Shown: positions 55,901 through 64,000, counted from the first letter of the stretch. The stretch is 64,000 bases of DNA from Clostridium_X cadaveris (GCF_039521325.1 NZ_BAAACD010000045.1), one strand, 5' to 3'. The notes: generated by a model from the letters alone, not told the origin. Numbers and translations: made by a program.

Positions 55901-58323
55901 TTGTCAACAGAGTAATCTGTTAATGTAGTAAATCCGTCTCTATCAAGTGTATAAGTTAAAAATAGATTTTTATCATAAACCATTTCTGTAAAATTATCTA
56001 AGCTATCTTTAATAAAAACTCTTCTATTTTCGTTATCATAAGTATATAAATACTTATTATCATTTTCATCAGTCAATGATTCTATTTTCCCCTTATTCTC
56101 ATCTTCTTTTATATAAGTTATCTTCTGGATTACTTCATTATCATTTTTTATTAACGACATTTTTTTCAAAGGATCATATTCAAATGTTTCTTGTATCTCT
56201 CCATTCACGCCTCGAACATAATTTAATTGAGAATCTATATAACTAAATTCTATAATTCTTCCATTACTATCATTTATTTTTTCTTGAATGCTGTCCAATA
56301 AATTATTCGAATAATTAAAAATATACTCTCTATCACTTTCATCATATATTTTAGAAATTTTATCTGATATGTATTCTAAATATATAGAATTGCCCTCTTT
56401 ATTAGTTATCTCTACTAATCTTCCTTCCAAATTAAATGTATAAGCTATTCCTTCTTTTTTTTCTAAAATAATTTTACTATCATTTTCTTTTAATCTATTT
56501 CTATTATCTAACGCAGTGAATTCACCATTACCTTCTTTTTGAAAAGAACATATTTCTCCTCCAGGTAAAGTTACTATTTTTCCTTCAATATCTATACTTG
56601 GATTTTCTTTATTTATATCAATTAATGACGCTTCATAGTAAAAATTCCATCCATATCCTAAAATACCAGTCTTATCATTTTTAGAACTATATGTTCTAGA
56701 AAATTCTATATCTTCTCCTGTTGTTTTAATAATTAAATCTGTATATTTTTTTGAATAGTTACCAGTTGCACCATTAACCCCCTCTTCATGTAAACGTTTT
56801 TTTAAATTATATGAATAACTCTTTAATAAATCATATGCATCTGATGTTATTTTATCTTCATCAATTCCTAAATTCAATCCTTTGATTACTTCATTACAAA
56901 TCGGCTCAAACTTAACGCCATCATCAACTTTATCTCCTCTTTTACTCCATCCCCTATAAGTATATCCTCTCTCATTAATGTGTTTTCCATAAGTTGATGG
57001 ACCATTTTCATGTCCCCAATAATTATAGGTAGCATCAACTGTTTGTCCCTCTTTAATTCCTATTCCTCTTGTTTTATTTCCATATATATTATTATAATTT
57101 ATAATTATAGATGGATTCCCTAAAATCTGAATCCCATAATCGCTATCTTTAATATTACAGTTCATAATGTTTACTATATTATTATCATTTTTTCCGAATA
57201 TTTCAATGTTATATAATTCATTATTTTCAATATTAGAATTGTATAAATTAAGTGAACTGTTCGAATCTATCCCAACTGAATTATTATTTATATTACATTT
57301 GCTAATGGTTATTTTTTCAGAATTATAAATGCCACATTTATTATTAATGAATTTACAGCTTATTATATTACCTTCAATACATGTATTTATACCATAATCA
57401 GCATTTCTAATTTCACTCTTGGTAATAGAGAAAGTTCCAGACTTACAAGATACTCCATTAAAGTTATTATTATTCCCATTATCTATATAACATTCACTTA
57501 AATATAATTCTCCATATGATAGAACTGTATCAAAGTTCTCTTCTTTATTGTTACTTTTAAGAGATATACCACCACCATAATATTGAGTATTTATTCCTTT
57601 ATATCTGCCATTTCTTAATATATATATAGAAAAGCTTGTTTCGTCTAAATTTGTTGCTGGTCTATGTGATATACCATAATTATTATCATTTATCGAACTT
57701 ATTATAACAGGATTCGAGTCATTTCCATCTGTTATCAATTCACCCTTTACTTGTAATAATTCAGTCAATATTATTTTATTTCCTTCTTCAATCAATAACG
57801 TTGCATTATTTTCTATAATAATACTTCCATCAAAAACATATCCATATTTACCATTAGGAAGCTTTATACTTTTGCTTAATATTCCATTCATAACTATTCC
57901 ATCAACATTATTACCAGTCTCTATTATATTAGACTTATTGTCATCATTAGAATTAATCTCTGTTAATACTTTTTTTGTTCCTTCACTATTATCATTTATA
58001 GTACTTAGATTTATAACTATTGGTCCTCCTTTAGTTAAGGATTGTTCTGTAAATATTCCATCTTTCACATCTATATTTGTTTTTCTTATTGTATTTTTTG
58101 TTATTGCTATATTGGCTAATTTGTCACTACTTATCATTATGCCTACATTACTATTATCAGATAATATATTTTTAGAAATTATTAATTCTTTATGAACGGG
58201 TTCAATGCCTGATCTATTTACTAATATTCCAATTTCATTTTCACCTATATACTCATTGTCTTCTATTTGAATATTACTAGAAGAATTATAACCTTCACCA
58301 TCTATAATCATTATACCTATCAT
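49975..58323 (-). CDS. Giant Rhs/YD-repeat toxin, C-terminal 2782 codons with LHH nuclease tip
   Basis: The second part of a split gene. Its first ATG (58323) has no ribosome binding site, and the frame continues upstream across a TAA into the 664-codon part. Domains in order: right-handed beta-helix (about 1-470, ending ATYNYWGHENGPS); DUF6531 (about 520-570, IEFSRTYSSKNDKTGILGYGW); many YD repeats (to about 2390); Rhs core closing segment YNPQYGRFIQEDSYLG (about 2405) and NPLIYDDQSGH. A pre-toxin hydrophobic region follows, then a 120-residue tip after KGASNP with NLHHMTQ and WRKSYWKNRAND. That is the LHH variant of HNH/ENDO-VII nucleases. The shell would enclose and deliver the nuclease; the SMI1-like protein follows. 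Confidence 0.85.
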   Translation of the reverse strand: MIGIMIIDGEGYNSSSNIQIEDNEYIGENEIGILVNRSGIEPVHKELIISKNILSDNSNVGIMISSDKLANIAITKNTIRKTNIDVKDGIFTEQSLTKGGPIVINLSTINDNSEGTKKVLTEINSNDDNKSNIIETGNNVDGIVMNGILSKSIKLPNGKYGYVFDGSIIIENNATLLIEEGNKIILTELLQVKGELITDGNDSNPVIISSINDNNYGISHRPATNLDETSFSIYILRNGRYKGINTQYYGGGISLKSNNKEENFDTVLSYGELYLSECYIDNGNNNNFNGVSCKSGTFSITKSEIRNADYGINTCIEGNIISCKFINNKCGIYNSEKITISKCNINNNSVGIDSNSSLNLYNSNIENNELYNIEIFGKNDNNIVNIMNCNIKDSDYGIQILGNPSIIINYNNIYGNKTRGIGIKEGQTVDATYNYWGHENGPSTYGKHINERGYTYRGWSKRGDKVDDGVKFEPICNEVIKGLNLGIDEDKITSDAYDLLKSYSYNLKKRLHEEGVNGATGNYSKKYTDLIIKTTGEDIEFSRTYSSKNDKTGILGYGWNFYYEASLIDINKENPSIDIEGKIVTLPGGEICSFQKEGNGEFTALDNRNRLKENDSKIILEKKEGIAYTFNLEGRLVEITNKEGNSIYLEYISDKISKIYDESDREYIFNYSNNLLDSIQEKINDSNGRIIEFSYIDSQLNYVRGVNGEIQETFEYDPLKKMSLIKNDNEVIQKITYIKEDENKGKIESLTDENDNKYLYTYDNENRRVFIKDSLDNFTEMVYDKNLFLTYTLDRDGFTTLTDYSVDKFNNNILGEEINNKDKLGYTKNYIRDNNGNVILETLPNLLKKQFKYDEHNNLIKEIDEIGNKTFYKYDVEGKLLLKKIIPINGTDEYEENSDDEKFSITTYEYYEPTTLRKAKGLIKTLIKPSGSKIEYTYDIYGNILTEKDEMGNISKNVYDIYGNQIKKIDNKGFITKYEYDKKGNNTLMITPNKGTTLKKYDKYDRLIDEYYRSEIQNGQLINLKKYEYFKSGKIKKIYDSMNNLIEYTYDKYGNRMTEKNSLGGIYSYKYDSLNRLIRTEYKDDTDDTNKLLEESSYRIENISGESIAVVQDKKIYSTKTEFSQVTNKYNHNGDIIEHINGDGSSIKNIYNGKNQLICKIDENKNMSYYYYDINGNIEKSYEPILKDGENTKYKIVKNKYNKDGFKIEECTGLNFVNDNEEASNYYKITYELDLKGNILIEKDSENRRKDYFYDENYNKIKEHIFVDDNQYVVKEFEYDCNNQMIKESQIAIKSDIVGSNILDLSHVEIEKRYEYDKRGNLRKTHFPDGTIIENIYDDLNRITNIKKNLKDSQGNNKIYTEYFTYLGDGEKIKTYRDANGNFIEKIYGKDEKLLEERNNDKSGIKYKYDLAGREIGSSIYDKYNKCYQNTIKEYDLNDKVILEKIINDNGEMIQAKAYKYDSAGNLIKDVTGEEFEKSIGKNIIEKIDNSKGIEYAYNLNKQLVSILKPESKDQESEFTYSFDYDVFGRKIKETDSYNNSILYTLDSKGNVLKKEYTINNNGEPSNPILIESNTYDGINNLISSVDGNGNKRKNTINSLGKIKSEIFSGDSSIEQEIYFYQYDLLGNIALKLESNGSTESIKWNGENKLLYRVKHGSNEKIEEINDYDGCGQLTSHKDANGNITSYKYDTRGNATEISINGVIKSRKEFNVLNNLLYEYDRFGNKLTNIYDEAGRRIETKDAFDKTAEKINYNMSGLKIKSIDNVGNETSYNYDLNNRLVDTIDSLGSIKTNIYNNVDKIVEKIDSNKNSTKYTYDVLGNLLCVENALGEKTEFTYDNNGNRISFKDGKGNVTKYKYNCANKLNQIIAPNKGNLTGKIQEFTYNADGSIKNVKDRNGNIISYEYDLFGRKIKETSGSEEYLYKYDKNGKLLEAIDSSGTTEYKYDDEGRTIEKTVKDRITVKYNYDITNGLLTGYHQESLEDSKGGKIIKTFDKMNKLIKVNDGAVDTKYNYYDNGAKKETVFSDNSKETYEYNKDLTLKKLYHINSRGKTINFFEYSYDKNKNLISRLDSREEEIIRIKEYTDQLIKDPKIEPIFPEVPYPPIIIDPQPIEVYSEVGNDDNLEKSNTLLKSCDNYENSKDRFVQKYTYDKLNRLVKIESKLDGTTNYTYDKAGNRKTVEVIKKLTKSSKINSFSQEKCLSISKLSEPNDKNIFSSFEYDENNRMISIKDSNDKEIETLDYDNNGNLVNVKNNQGVRTLLYDNYNRLVEIKDNEKIVEKNTYNFKGLRVKKDSDSIITNYFYDGDNILIETDEHNNKKARNVYGTKLISRETKNNKWYYRYNGHGDVTNIIDGDEKILEDYRYDSFGELITQEKGSKNPFKYSGYIYDNEAGYYYLKSRMYNPQYGRFIQEDSYLGDINDPLSLNLYTYCFNNPLIYDDQSGHFPHILGGALIGAAFGVASNFIGDFIDDGKINRGFRSYAREAIIGGAEGALLAATAGASAWLGFGVRVGLDMYDTYRHNGRIGARDIARSVGINAISTVGLRKSVKKLASITKVNSVSRSAIRTKVSNLAGKFNINLEVIDKLKTKVNIPSTSRIRTATSNLKSKLSHGINKIKNTKIFGENILSNNKNNMIKQGEIAALDDLDDVIIKAKTHGAYKGASNPVESSGRKFWTNKVEHNGTKVYQRNDIIDPNRVDKMGRTNIERMEQGLAPLGSDGKSVNLHHMTQTNDSAIAEVTQTFHQQNKGVIHINPNTIPSGIDRNTFNSWRKSYWKNRANDFK

Positions 58324-58542
58324 ATTATCTTCTATTCTATTTCTAGAAACTCTTACATTACCTGTTCCATCAACATTAATCGCTCTTGACCAACTTTTAA
58401 TAATACAGTCATCTATATAAGTATTCTTAGTGCTATTAGAATAAATAAAATCACTATTTTTTGCATTTCCTTTAAATATAGAATTTTGAAAAATTAGTTC
58501 TCCTTTATTTCTTATTAACGGAAGTGAATCATCTTTGGATTG

Positions 58543-60537
58543 TTACTCGAAATTAACATAAGAAAGATTTAGCTTTCCAGTTTCCTTGATGTTAAATTCT
58601 GCATGTCCACCATTATCTACTATTTTAGTTATATTATTAGTATCTCCATTGACTTCTAGCGTTCCCTTAATTATAAATCCTGGTGTTTGAGTCTTAGAAT
58701 AATCAAATACTATATTTTTTCCTGAGGGTATGCTAAATTCTATGCCTTGAGGAATTTCATAGGTTTGATCAATGATGATTTCCTCTCCGCTTATATTTAA
58801 ATTATTTATAGGAGCTAATGAATATTGTTCAACATATATTGATGCTATAGGCTTATTATTTACTTGAGAACCTGGTGGTTCTATTCCATTATATCCATAT
58901 TCAGAAGAATATATATTATCCTCCTTTATTGATGATACTATTTTATATTTGATATTATTGCCTAAAGTAGCACCTTCAAATTTTATTCTAACAGATGTAA
59001 TCACATCATTATCTAATCCTGCAATTTCCCCCTCATTTTTCCATTCTTGCCATTGTTTTTTTCCCTTTAAATATGCTTGATATTTTATTGTTGTCCCTTG
59101 TGGTTTATTAGCCAAATTTATTACGAATTTATTTATAGGCTTATCTAATGGACCATAATAATTATCCATATGAGAGTCTGACCATTCTTTTATTCCACCT
59201 ATAAATTCAGCAAAAGTTTGTATTTTAACTTCAGGTCTACCTTTACATATTTCTGCAAATACGCCACTTATCGGTTTAGTATTTGTAATAGAATTAGGAA
59301 TCTCATTACCATTATCACCATAGTTAGATATGTATTTTTCTTCATTTTCTCGTATAGCCTTAAAATTGTATCTTATAATATAACCATCGCCACCTTCAAG
59401 TTTTGCACGAAAATTAGTTATTGTTTTTCCATCCTCTCCCGCTTCTTCACCTTCACTTTTCCATTCTTGCCACCTACTATTTTCTTTTAAATAAACTTGA
59501 TATTTTATTGAAAAATTTTTATTCTTTGTGGATATCATCATTTTTATTTTACTTATTTTATTATTATTAGGTCCAAAGAATTCCTCTTTACTTGAATTGC
59601 TCCATTTTACTTCTCCATTAAAATCACCATAAGTTTCTATATCAATTTGTGGTAAGTTTTCTATAATCTCGAAACTTATACCAGTTAAAGGTCTCTTATT
59701 GGTCTCTGGGCTTACTACTTCTTTACCATTTTGGATATATCCAGATATTAGAGGTGTACTATCTCTGTTGTCACTTATAACATTGTACCTTATTCCATAA
59801 TCCCCGTCTTCGAACCAAGCTTTAATAGACGTTATTACTTTTCCAGTTTCTCCAGCTTCCTCTCCATTACTCTTTACATTTTGCCAATATCCTGAATTAG
59901 AATTTTGATCCCATATATAAGCTTGATATCTCAATATTGTGTCTGATGGTGATTTAATTCTTGATATTTTAAACTTCTCTATAGGTAAATTTTTAGGTCC
60001 GCAATATTTACCTTGTTCTCCATCAACCCATTTTTTCTCTCCATCAAATATACCTAAAACTGAAATCTTATAATCAATTTCTTTTTTATCATCCAGTGTA
60101 AATACTCTTTTGAAAAAACTCTCTTTTTTCTCTGATGATGTAGAAAAACTTTCAAATTCTATTTTTTTCTCATTACTCCACTTACTAAATCCAGCATTTG
60201 TCTCTTCTCTTACTGATACTGTAGTTCCATTTAAAGTGGAATATGCAGGATATATAAACCTATTTTTATTAGTTTTATATATTCTATTATTAATCTTTAC
60301 TTCGTAACTACTTCTATTGCTTACTGTTAACCACTCAACTACAATTTCTTCTCCTTCCTTTTTTAGTTTAATAATTTCTGGCTTTAAATTTATCTTGGCA
60401 TCCTCATTGCTTAAAGTTAGCGTCTTATCTTCTATAGAGTTAACTTCTGCTAACGCTATAATTGGAACTATCGGAGATATTATGTTAATAATAAAAGTCA
60501 ATAATGTGGCTAAAACCAAAATTCTGTTTTTTTTCAT
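58543..60537 (-). CDS. Rhs toxin N-terminal part with signal peptide and three ChW-like repeats
   Basis: 664 codons. A signal peptide (MKKNRILVLATLLTFIINII...ALA, cleavage near 30) marks it as secreted. A fibronectin-like segment (about 50-130) precedes three ~125-residue repeats (about 156-285, 286-410, 411-545). Each has an xxFGP/YGP turn and a W-x2-W/xWQEWKxxGExAG core resembling clostridial hydrophobic repeats. The beta-helix start (EIPQGIEFSIPSGKNI) follows. It ends at TAA 58543-58545. The codons after it, in the same frame, continue the beta-helix into the 2782-codon part. It would release a truncated secreted stub if the stop holds. GGGAGGAGAAAAA precedes the ATG. Confidence 0.85.
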   Translation of the reverse strand: MKKNRILVLATLLTFIINIISPIVPIIALAEVNSIEDKTLTLSNEDAKINLKPEIIKLKKEGEEIVVEWLTVSNRSSYEVKINNRIYKTNKNRFIYPAYSTLNGTTVSVREETNAGFSKWSNEKKIEFESFSTSSEKKESFFKRVFTLDDKKEIDYKISVLGIFDGEKKWVDGEQGKYCGPKNLPIEKFKISRIKSPSDTILRYQAYIWDQNSNSGYWQNVKSNGEEAGETGKVITSIKAWFEDGDYGIRYNVISDNRDSTPLISGYIQNGKEVVSPETNKRPLTGISFEIIENLPQIDIETYGDFNGEVKWSNSSKEEFFGPNNNKISKIKMMISTKNKNFSIKYQVYLKENSRWQEWKSEGEEAGEDGKTITNFRAKLEGGDGYIIRYNFKAIRENEEKYISNYGDNGNEIPNSITNTKPISGVFAEICKGRPEVKIQTFAEFIGGIKEWSDSHMDNYYGPLDKPINKFVINLANKPQGTTIKYQAYLKGKKQWQEWKNEGEIAGLDNDVITSVRIKFEGATLGNNIKYKIVSSIKEDNIYSSEYGYNGIEPPGSQVNNKPIASIYVEQYSLAPINNLNISGEEIIIDQTYEIPQGIEFSIPSGKNIVFDYSKTQTPGFIIKGTLEVNGDTNNITKIVDNGGHAEFNIKETGKLNLSYVNFE

Positions 60538-60721
60538 TTTTTCTCCTCCCTTAGACTTAATACTTTAGACAAAATAAAATCTATTTATTAATATTATTAA
60601 TCTTTTATTCAGACTAATAATATTTTATCAACATTCTTATATATTATATCTTTTTACATTTTTATAAATTTTTAATATTTATGTTAATTTTAATATTTAT
60701 TATTAATAATTGCTTATAAAA

Positions 60722-60758
60722 AATGACTGAATTTATTTAAAAATAGAATTCAGTCATT
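60722..60758 (-). terminator. Terminator after the magnesium ATPase gene
   Basis: A perfect stem AATGACTGAATT/AATTCAGTCATT, followed by TTTTTT on the minus strand. Confidence 0.85.
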
Positions 60759-60805
60759 TAAAATTTTTAATTTAAATTAGTTACTCTTAATATTATATTA
60801 CTTTC

Positions 60806-63451
60806 TTATAGCCAATCTCCATATTTCTTAATATAAAGTTTCTTCACTACTTGAGTTAAACTGCAGTAGCATAGTAAAATTCCTATAAGCCATGGAAAAT
60901 ATGATAGTGGAAGCACTTGAAATCCTAAATAAGTTCCCAAAGTTGTAAATGGTATTGCTACTCCTATTACCATTATTGTCATTGTAAGAAGCAATACTGG
61001 GTATGATGCTCTACTTTGAAGGAATGGTACTTTCTTCGTTCTTATCATATGAACGATAAGTGTTTGTGATAGTAATCCTTCTATGAACCATCCTGCTTGG
61101 AATAATCCCTGCATTGATTCTACATTAGCTTTAAATATTGTGAACATTACTATAAATGTTACAATATCAAAGATGGAACTTATAGGTCCTATAAATATCA
61201 TAAATCTTCCTATATCATCAGCATTCCATTTTCTTGGTATCTTTAAATATTCTTCATCCATGTTATCCCAAGGAATTGATATTTGTGATATATCGTAAAG
61301 TAAATTTTGAGTTAATAACTGTATTGGGAGCATTGGTAAGAATGGTAAAAATATGCTAGCTACTAATACACTAAACACATTTCCAAAATTAGAGCTAACA
61401 GCCATCTTGATGTACTTTATGATATTACCGAATACTCTTCTTCCTTCTATCACACCTTCTTCTAAAACCATTAAGCTCTTCTCAAGAAGGATTATATCTG
61501 CAGACTCTTTTGCTATGTCCACTGCTGTATCTACAGAAATTCCTACATCTGCTACCTTTAGAGCTGGTGCATCATTTATTCCGTCCCCCATAAATCCAAC
61601 TACATGTCCATTTTCTTTTAATACCTTAACAATTCTTGATTTTTGCATAGGTGATAATTTTGCAAATATGCTTGTTTTTTCAGCTTTGTCAGCTAATTCT
61701 TCATCACTCATATCATCTATTTGCCATCCTAATAATACTCTATCCGAATCTACTCCAACTTCCATGCATATCTTTTTAGTAACAGAATCATTGTCGCCTG
61801 TTAAAACTTTTATAGCTACTCCGTAATCTTTTAATGCACTTATAGCACAAGATGCTGACTCCTTTGGTGGATCTAGAAATCCTATATATCCTATAAGAAC
61901 CATATCCCTTTCATCTTCTTGAGCAAATGATCCTTCTTCTGCCACATGATTTTTTTGAGCTACAGCTATAACTCTCATGCCCTCATTGTTTAAGCCGTCA
62001 ACAGTTTTTTTAATTTTATCTTTTAATTCATCAGTAAGATTCACAACCTGGCCATGATATTCTGCCATAGAACATATAGAAAGCATTTCCTCAACTGCAC
62101 CTTTTGTGATTAGCTGACTCTTTCCTTCTTTGTCTACTAAAACTACTGACATCCTTCTTCTTGAAAAATCAAATGGTATTTCATCTATTTTAGTGTATTT
62201 CTTTTTTAGTTCCTCAAATCCAAATTCTTCTCCATGATTTAGTATAGCTATATCCATCAAGTTTCTAAGTCCTGTTTGATAAAAACTGTTCAAGTAAGCG
62301 TGTCTTAGAACCCTCTCATCATCTTCTCCATGAACATTCAAATATCTTTCAACTATTATCTTGTCTAATGTCAAAGTTCCAGTCTTATCAGTACACAAAA
62401 TATCCATAGCTCCAAAGTTTTGTATAGCATCAAGCTTTTTCACTATAGTCTTTTTCTTTGCCATTTTTACTGCACCTTTAGCAAGATTGCTTGTTAATAT
62501 CATTGGAAGCATTTGAGGGGTAAGTCCTACTGCAATTGATATTGCGAATAATAAAGCTTCAATCCAGTTATGCTTTGTAAAACCATTTATAAAAAATACA
62601 ACAGGTACCATTGCCATCATAAATTTTACTAGCAATAACCCTATGCTGTTTACTCCTTTTTCAAAACTTGTTGCTTCTTTTGTTCCTGATAAACTCTTTG
62701 CCATAGCTCCAAAATAAGTTTCATCTCCAGTTGAAACAACAACTGCTTTTCCACATCCGCTTATAACTGTGGTTCCTAAAAGACAGATATTATTTAAATC
62801 TGATACATTTACGTTATTTCCGCAGTTCATTATCTCTGAATATTTTTCAACAGGCTCTGACTCGCCAGTTAAAGATGATTGTCCAATAAATAAATCCTTT
62901 GCCCTAATTATTCTAACATCAGCTGGAATCATATCTCCTGCTGCAAGATATATTATATCCCCTTTAACTATATTCTTTATATCTATTTCTTTAAGTGCAC
63001 TATCAGCTCTTCTTACTGCTGCTGTATTGCTTACCATAGTTTTAAGTTCGTCTGCAGCCTTACTTGATTTAAATTCTTGAAAAAACTTTAAAAGTCCGCT
63101 TAAAAGTATCATCAAAGCTATTATAAAAACAGTGCTATAGCTCCTGTCTTGTGGAGCTACAAAAATAATATCGGTAAGAGCTGATGCTATTCCAATTATT
63201 ATTAATACAGTAGTGAATGGACTCATGAATGACATAAAAAGTTCTTTATACCATGGAGCTGGCTTTTCATGAGACATTTGATTCTCTCCATACTCCTCTA
63301 ATCTCTTTTCAGCTTCTGCTTCCTTCAATCCCTTTGATGTTGTATTTAATTCATCATATACTTCATTTATCTCTTTATTACTAAAATCTATTAGATTCAT
63401 TGCTATTTCTCTAGCTTTTATTTCCATAATCTCATTATTCTTTTTAATCAT
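60806..63451 (-). CDS. mgtA: Magnesium-importing P-type ATPase
   Basis: A P3B-type ATPase that imports Mg2+, 881 aa. An N-terminal cytoplasmic region (VYDELNTTSKGL; EKRLEEYGEN) is followed by TM helices, actuator TGES, phosphorylation motif DKTGTLT, KGAVEE, and GDGINDAPALK with four C-terminal helices. The 5' leader carries an M-box, so expression rises when Mg2+ is scarce. The ORF opens at 63466, but TTTGGAGGTG precedes the ATG at 63451. Confidence 0.94.
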   Translation of the reverse strand: MIKKNNEIMEIKAREIAMNLIDFSNKEINEVYDELNTTSKGLKEAEAEKRLEEYGENQMSHEKPAPWYKELFMSFMSPFTTVLIIIGIASALTDIIFVAPQDRSYSTVFIIALMILLSGLLKFFQEFKSSKAADELKTMVSNTAAVRRADSALKEIDIKNIVKGDIIYLAAGDMIPADVRIIRAKDLFIGQSSLTGESEPVEKYSEIMNCGNNVNVSDLNNICLLGTTVISGCGKAVVVSTGDETYFGAMAKSLSGTKEATSFEKGVNSIGLLLVKFMMAMVPVVFFINGFTKHNWIEALLFAISIAVGLTPQMLPMILTSNLAKGAVKMAKKKTIVKKLDAIQNFGAMDILCTDKTGTLTLDKIIVERYLNVHGEDDERVLRHAYLNSFYQTGLRNLMDIAILNHGEEFGFEELKKKYTKIDEIPFDFSRRRMSVVLVDKEGKSQLITKGAVEEMLSICSMAEYHGQVVNLTDELKDKIKKTVDGLNNEGMRVIAVAQKNHVAEEGSFAQEDERDMVLIGYIGFLDPPKESASCAISALKDYGVAIKVLTGDNDSVTKKICMEVGVDSDRVLLGWQIDDMSDEELADKAEKTSIFAKLSPMQKSRIVKVLKENGHVVGFMGDGINDAPALKVADVGISVDTAVDIAKESADIILLEKSLMVLEEGVIEGRRVFGNIIKYIKMAVSSNFGNVFSVLVASIFLPFLPMLPIQLLTQNLLYDISQISIPWDNMDEEYLKIPRKWNADDIGRFMIFIGPISSIFDIVTFIVMFTIFKANVESMQGLFQAGWFIEGLLSQTLIVHMIRTKKVPFLQSRASYPVLLLTMTIMVIGVAIPFTTLGTYLGFQVLPLSYFPWLIGILLCYCSLTQVVKKLYIKKYGDWL

Positions 63452-63548
63452 TTTTAACACCTCCAAATTCCCTCTTTTCTAAAAAAGACAACAATAAACT
63501 AAGGGTAGTGACTTTAATTTTTTTTACTACCTCAACACAAAAGGGCAT
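63444..63548 (-). CDS. Candidate small ORF overlapping the mgtA start
   Basis: ATG at 63548 with AAAAGGGG about 5 bp before it, 34 codons (MPFCVEVVKKIKVTT...), ending 63444 and overlapping mgtA by 8 bp. It spans a hairpin AAAAGGGG.../CCCTTTT. It may couple translation of mgtA. No homology claimed. Confidence 0.3.
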   Translation of the reverse strand: MPFCVEVVKKIKVTTLSLLLSFLEKREFGGVKND

Positions 63549-63658
63549 AGTAACCCCTTTTAAATATTTAGTTTTAATTTAATACGAAACTGGTAATTTA
63601 AAGATTTGCTTTAAGACAGCGAAGATGTTCTAAATTATTCCAAAGAAATGCATAAGAT

Positions 63659-63772
63659 TTAAACTACTAAATTTATATTCTGTAAAAAGAATGTACCATC
63701 AGTTAGTAGCCTATTCAATGTTACATATGCAATTCTCCCTCCACTGCCTATACTACTACTGCCAGCTTCCAT
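63659..63772 (-). CDS. Candidate small protein between M-box and mgtA (37 aa)
   Basis: ATG at 63772 with an excellent TAGGAGGTGG site. 37 codons: MEAGSSSIGSGGRIAYVTLN then RLLTDGTFFLQNINLVV. It is downstream of the M-box terminator, so it is Mg2+-regulated. It is not hydrophobic enough for a clear membrane peptide. Function unknown; I know of no described family. Confidence 0.5.
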   Translation of the reverse strand: MEAGSSSIGSGGRIAYVTLNRLLTDGTFFLQNINLVV

Positions 63773-63816
63773 TCTTTCCACCTCCTAAAATTCTATAATA
63801 AAATTTCTTTGTAAAT

Positions 63817-64000
63817 ATAAAAAACCTCCGTCAAAACCAAAACATGACGCAGGCGTTATTATAAAAATACGTTTCGTTCAAGTTTTGGCTCTGCAAGGCA
63901 ATGAAGTTGAATTAGATTAAGCCTTCTTTGTTCGGCCAAACCTGCTAACCTGTTAAAAATGTTTCCATTCTTTCACGGCATCAACCCGTATCCTTGTAGT
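63817..64000 (-). ncRNA. M-box (ykoK) Mg2+ riboswitch, 5' end cut by the window
   Basis: Minus strand, from the window edge: GGATACGG, TGCCGTGAAAGAATGG, ACAGGTTAGCAGG, then the closing block CATTGCCTTGCAGAGCCAAAACTTGAACGA. These match the conserved M-box core and 3' half; the first helix lies beyond 64000. A terminator hairpin (63824-63854, CCTGCGTCA/TGACGGAGG) followed by six U is the expression platform. High Mg2+ should favour termination. Confidence 0.85.

Noticed and set aside
58543..58545. Programmed readthrough of TAA followed by CAA in the Rhs gene
   Set aside because: The following CAA resembles a viral readthrough context, but that works with UAG and in eukaryotes. Other genes here end in TAA normally, so simple nonsense mutation is more likely.
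63817..64000. T-box leader before the P-type ATPase
   Set aside because: No T-box sequence (TGGNACCGCG) is present. The conserved blocks match an M-box, which also fits a Mg2+ transporter.
1..64000. tRNA, rRNA, CRISPR array, IS element or prophage
   Set aside because: No T-loop plus acceptor pattern, spaced direct repeats, transposase or integrase gene was recognised anywhere in the window.

Overview
The window comes from a low-GC Gram-positive anaerobe, almost certainly Clostridium in the strict sense. The DNA is very AT-rich. Most genes have strong AGGAGG-type ribosome binding sites, many with TTG or GTG starts. Most units end in strong hairpin plus T-tract terminators. The gene content also fits: pyrophosphate-dependent phosphofructokinase, two lipoteichoic acid synthase paralogs, a CotH-like kinase, ferredoxin-type proteins and iron alcohol dehydrogenase. 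I do not name a species. I saw no rRNA, tRNA, IS element, prophage or CRISPR array.

Positions 1-13.3 kb hold housekeeping and transport genes: prfC, a small hypothetical, a membrane protein whose 3' end looks frameshifted, an anti-sigma zinc-finger remnant broken by one TAA, lysA under a lysine riboswitch, a cation efflux protein, a polar amino acid ABC transporter (binding lipoprotein, permease, ATPase), a YjeM-like permease, a SorC-family DeoR-like regulator beside deoC, and a PPi-type phosphofructokinase. Positions 13.5-30.2 kb hold envelope and stress genes: LTA synthase, HelD, an FtsH paralog, a DUF3006-signal peptidase I-PepV operon, a helix-turn-helix/TPR regulator, a second LTA synthase with a small membrane protein, RidA, cardiolipin synthase, a polysaccharide deacetylase and an Fe-alcohol dehydrogenase.

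Positions 30.4-37.6 kb form a carbohydrate locus: a transaldolase-like protein and a PRD regulator on +, converging on a YitT protein, a ribulose-phosphate-epimerase-like enzyme, a PTS IIC-IIB permease and an M20 peptidase on -. Two promoters here carry the same palindrome, TTACC-N10-GGTAA, exactly 21 bp upstream of the -35 box with the same 18 bp -35/-10 spacer. This suggests one regulator for an undescribed sugar or sugar-conjugate pathway. Positions 37.6-46.9 kb hold a CapA-family protein, a ferredoxin-domain protein, a CotH/DUF4956/VTC operon, a two-component system, and rsgA behind an unassigned leader with a strong terminator.

Positions 46.9-60.6 kb are a decaying polymorphic-toxin island, all transcribed on the minus strand apart from a truncated ASCH gene. 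A giant secreted Rhs/YD-repeat toxin (3520 codons) is split by a single in-frame TAA into a secreted repeat-bearing N-terminal part and a beta-helix/YD-repeat/LHH-nuclease part. It is followed by an SMI1/KNR4 immunity gene, an ~83 bp repeat carrying a terminator, an orphan toxin tip with a G-tract frameshift, an Imm8-like immunity gene, a second copy of the repeat, an unidentified fragment and a putative further immunity gene. Positions 60.8-64 kb hold an Mg2+ P-type ATPase preceded by an M-box riboswitch (cut by the window end) and two candidate small ORFs.
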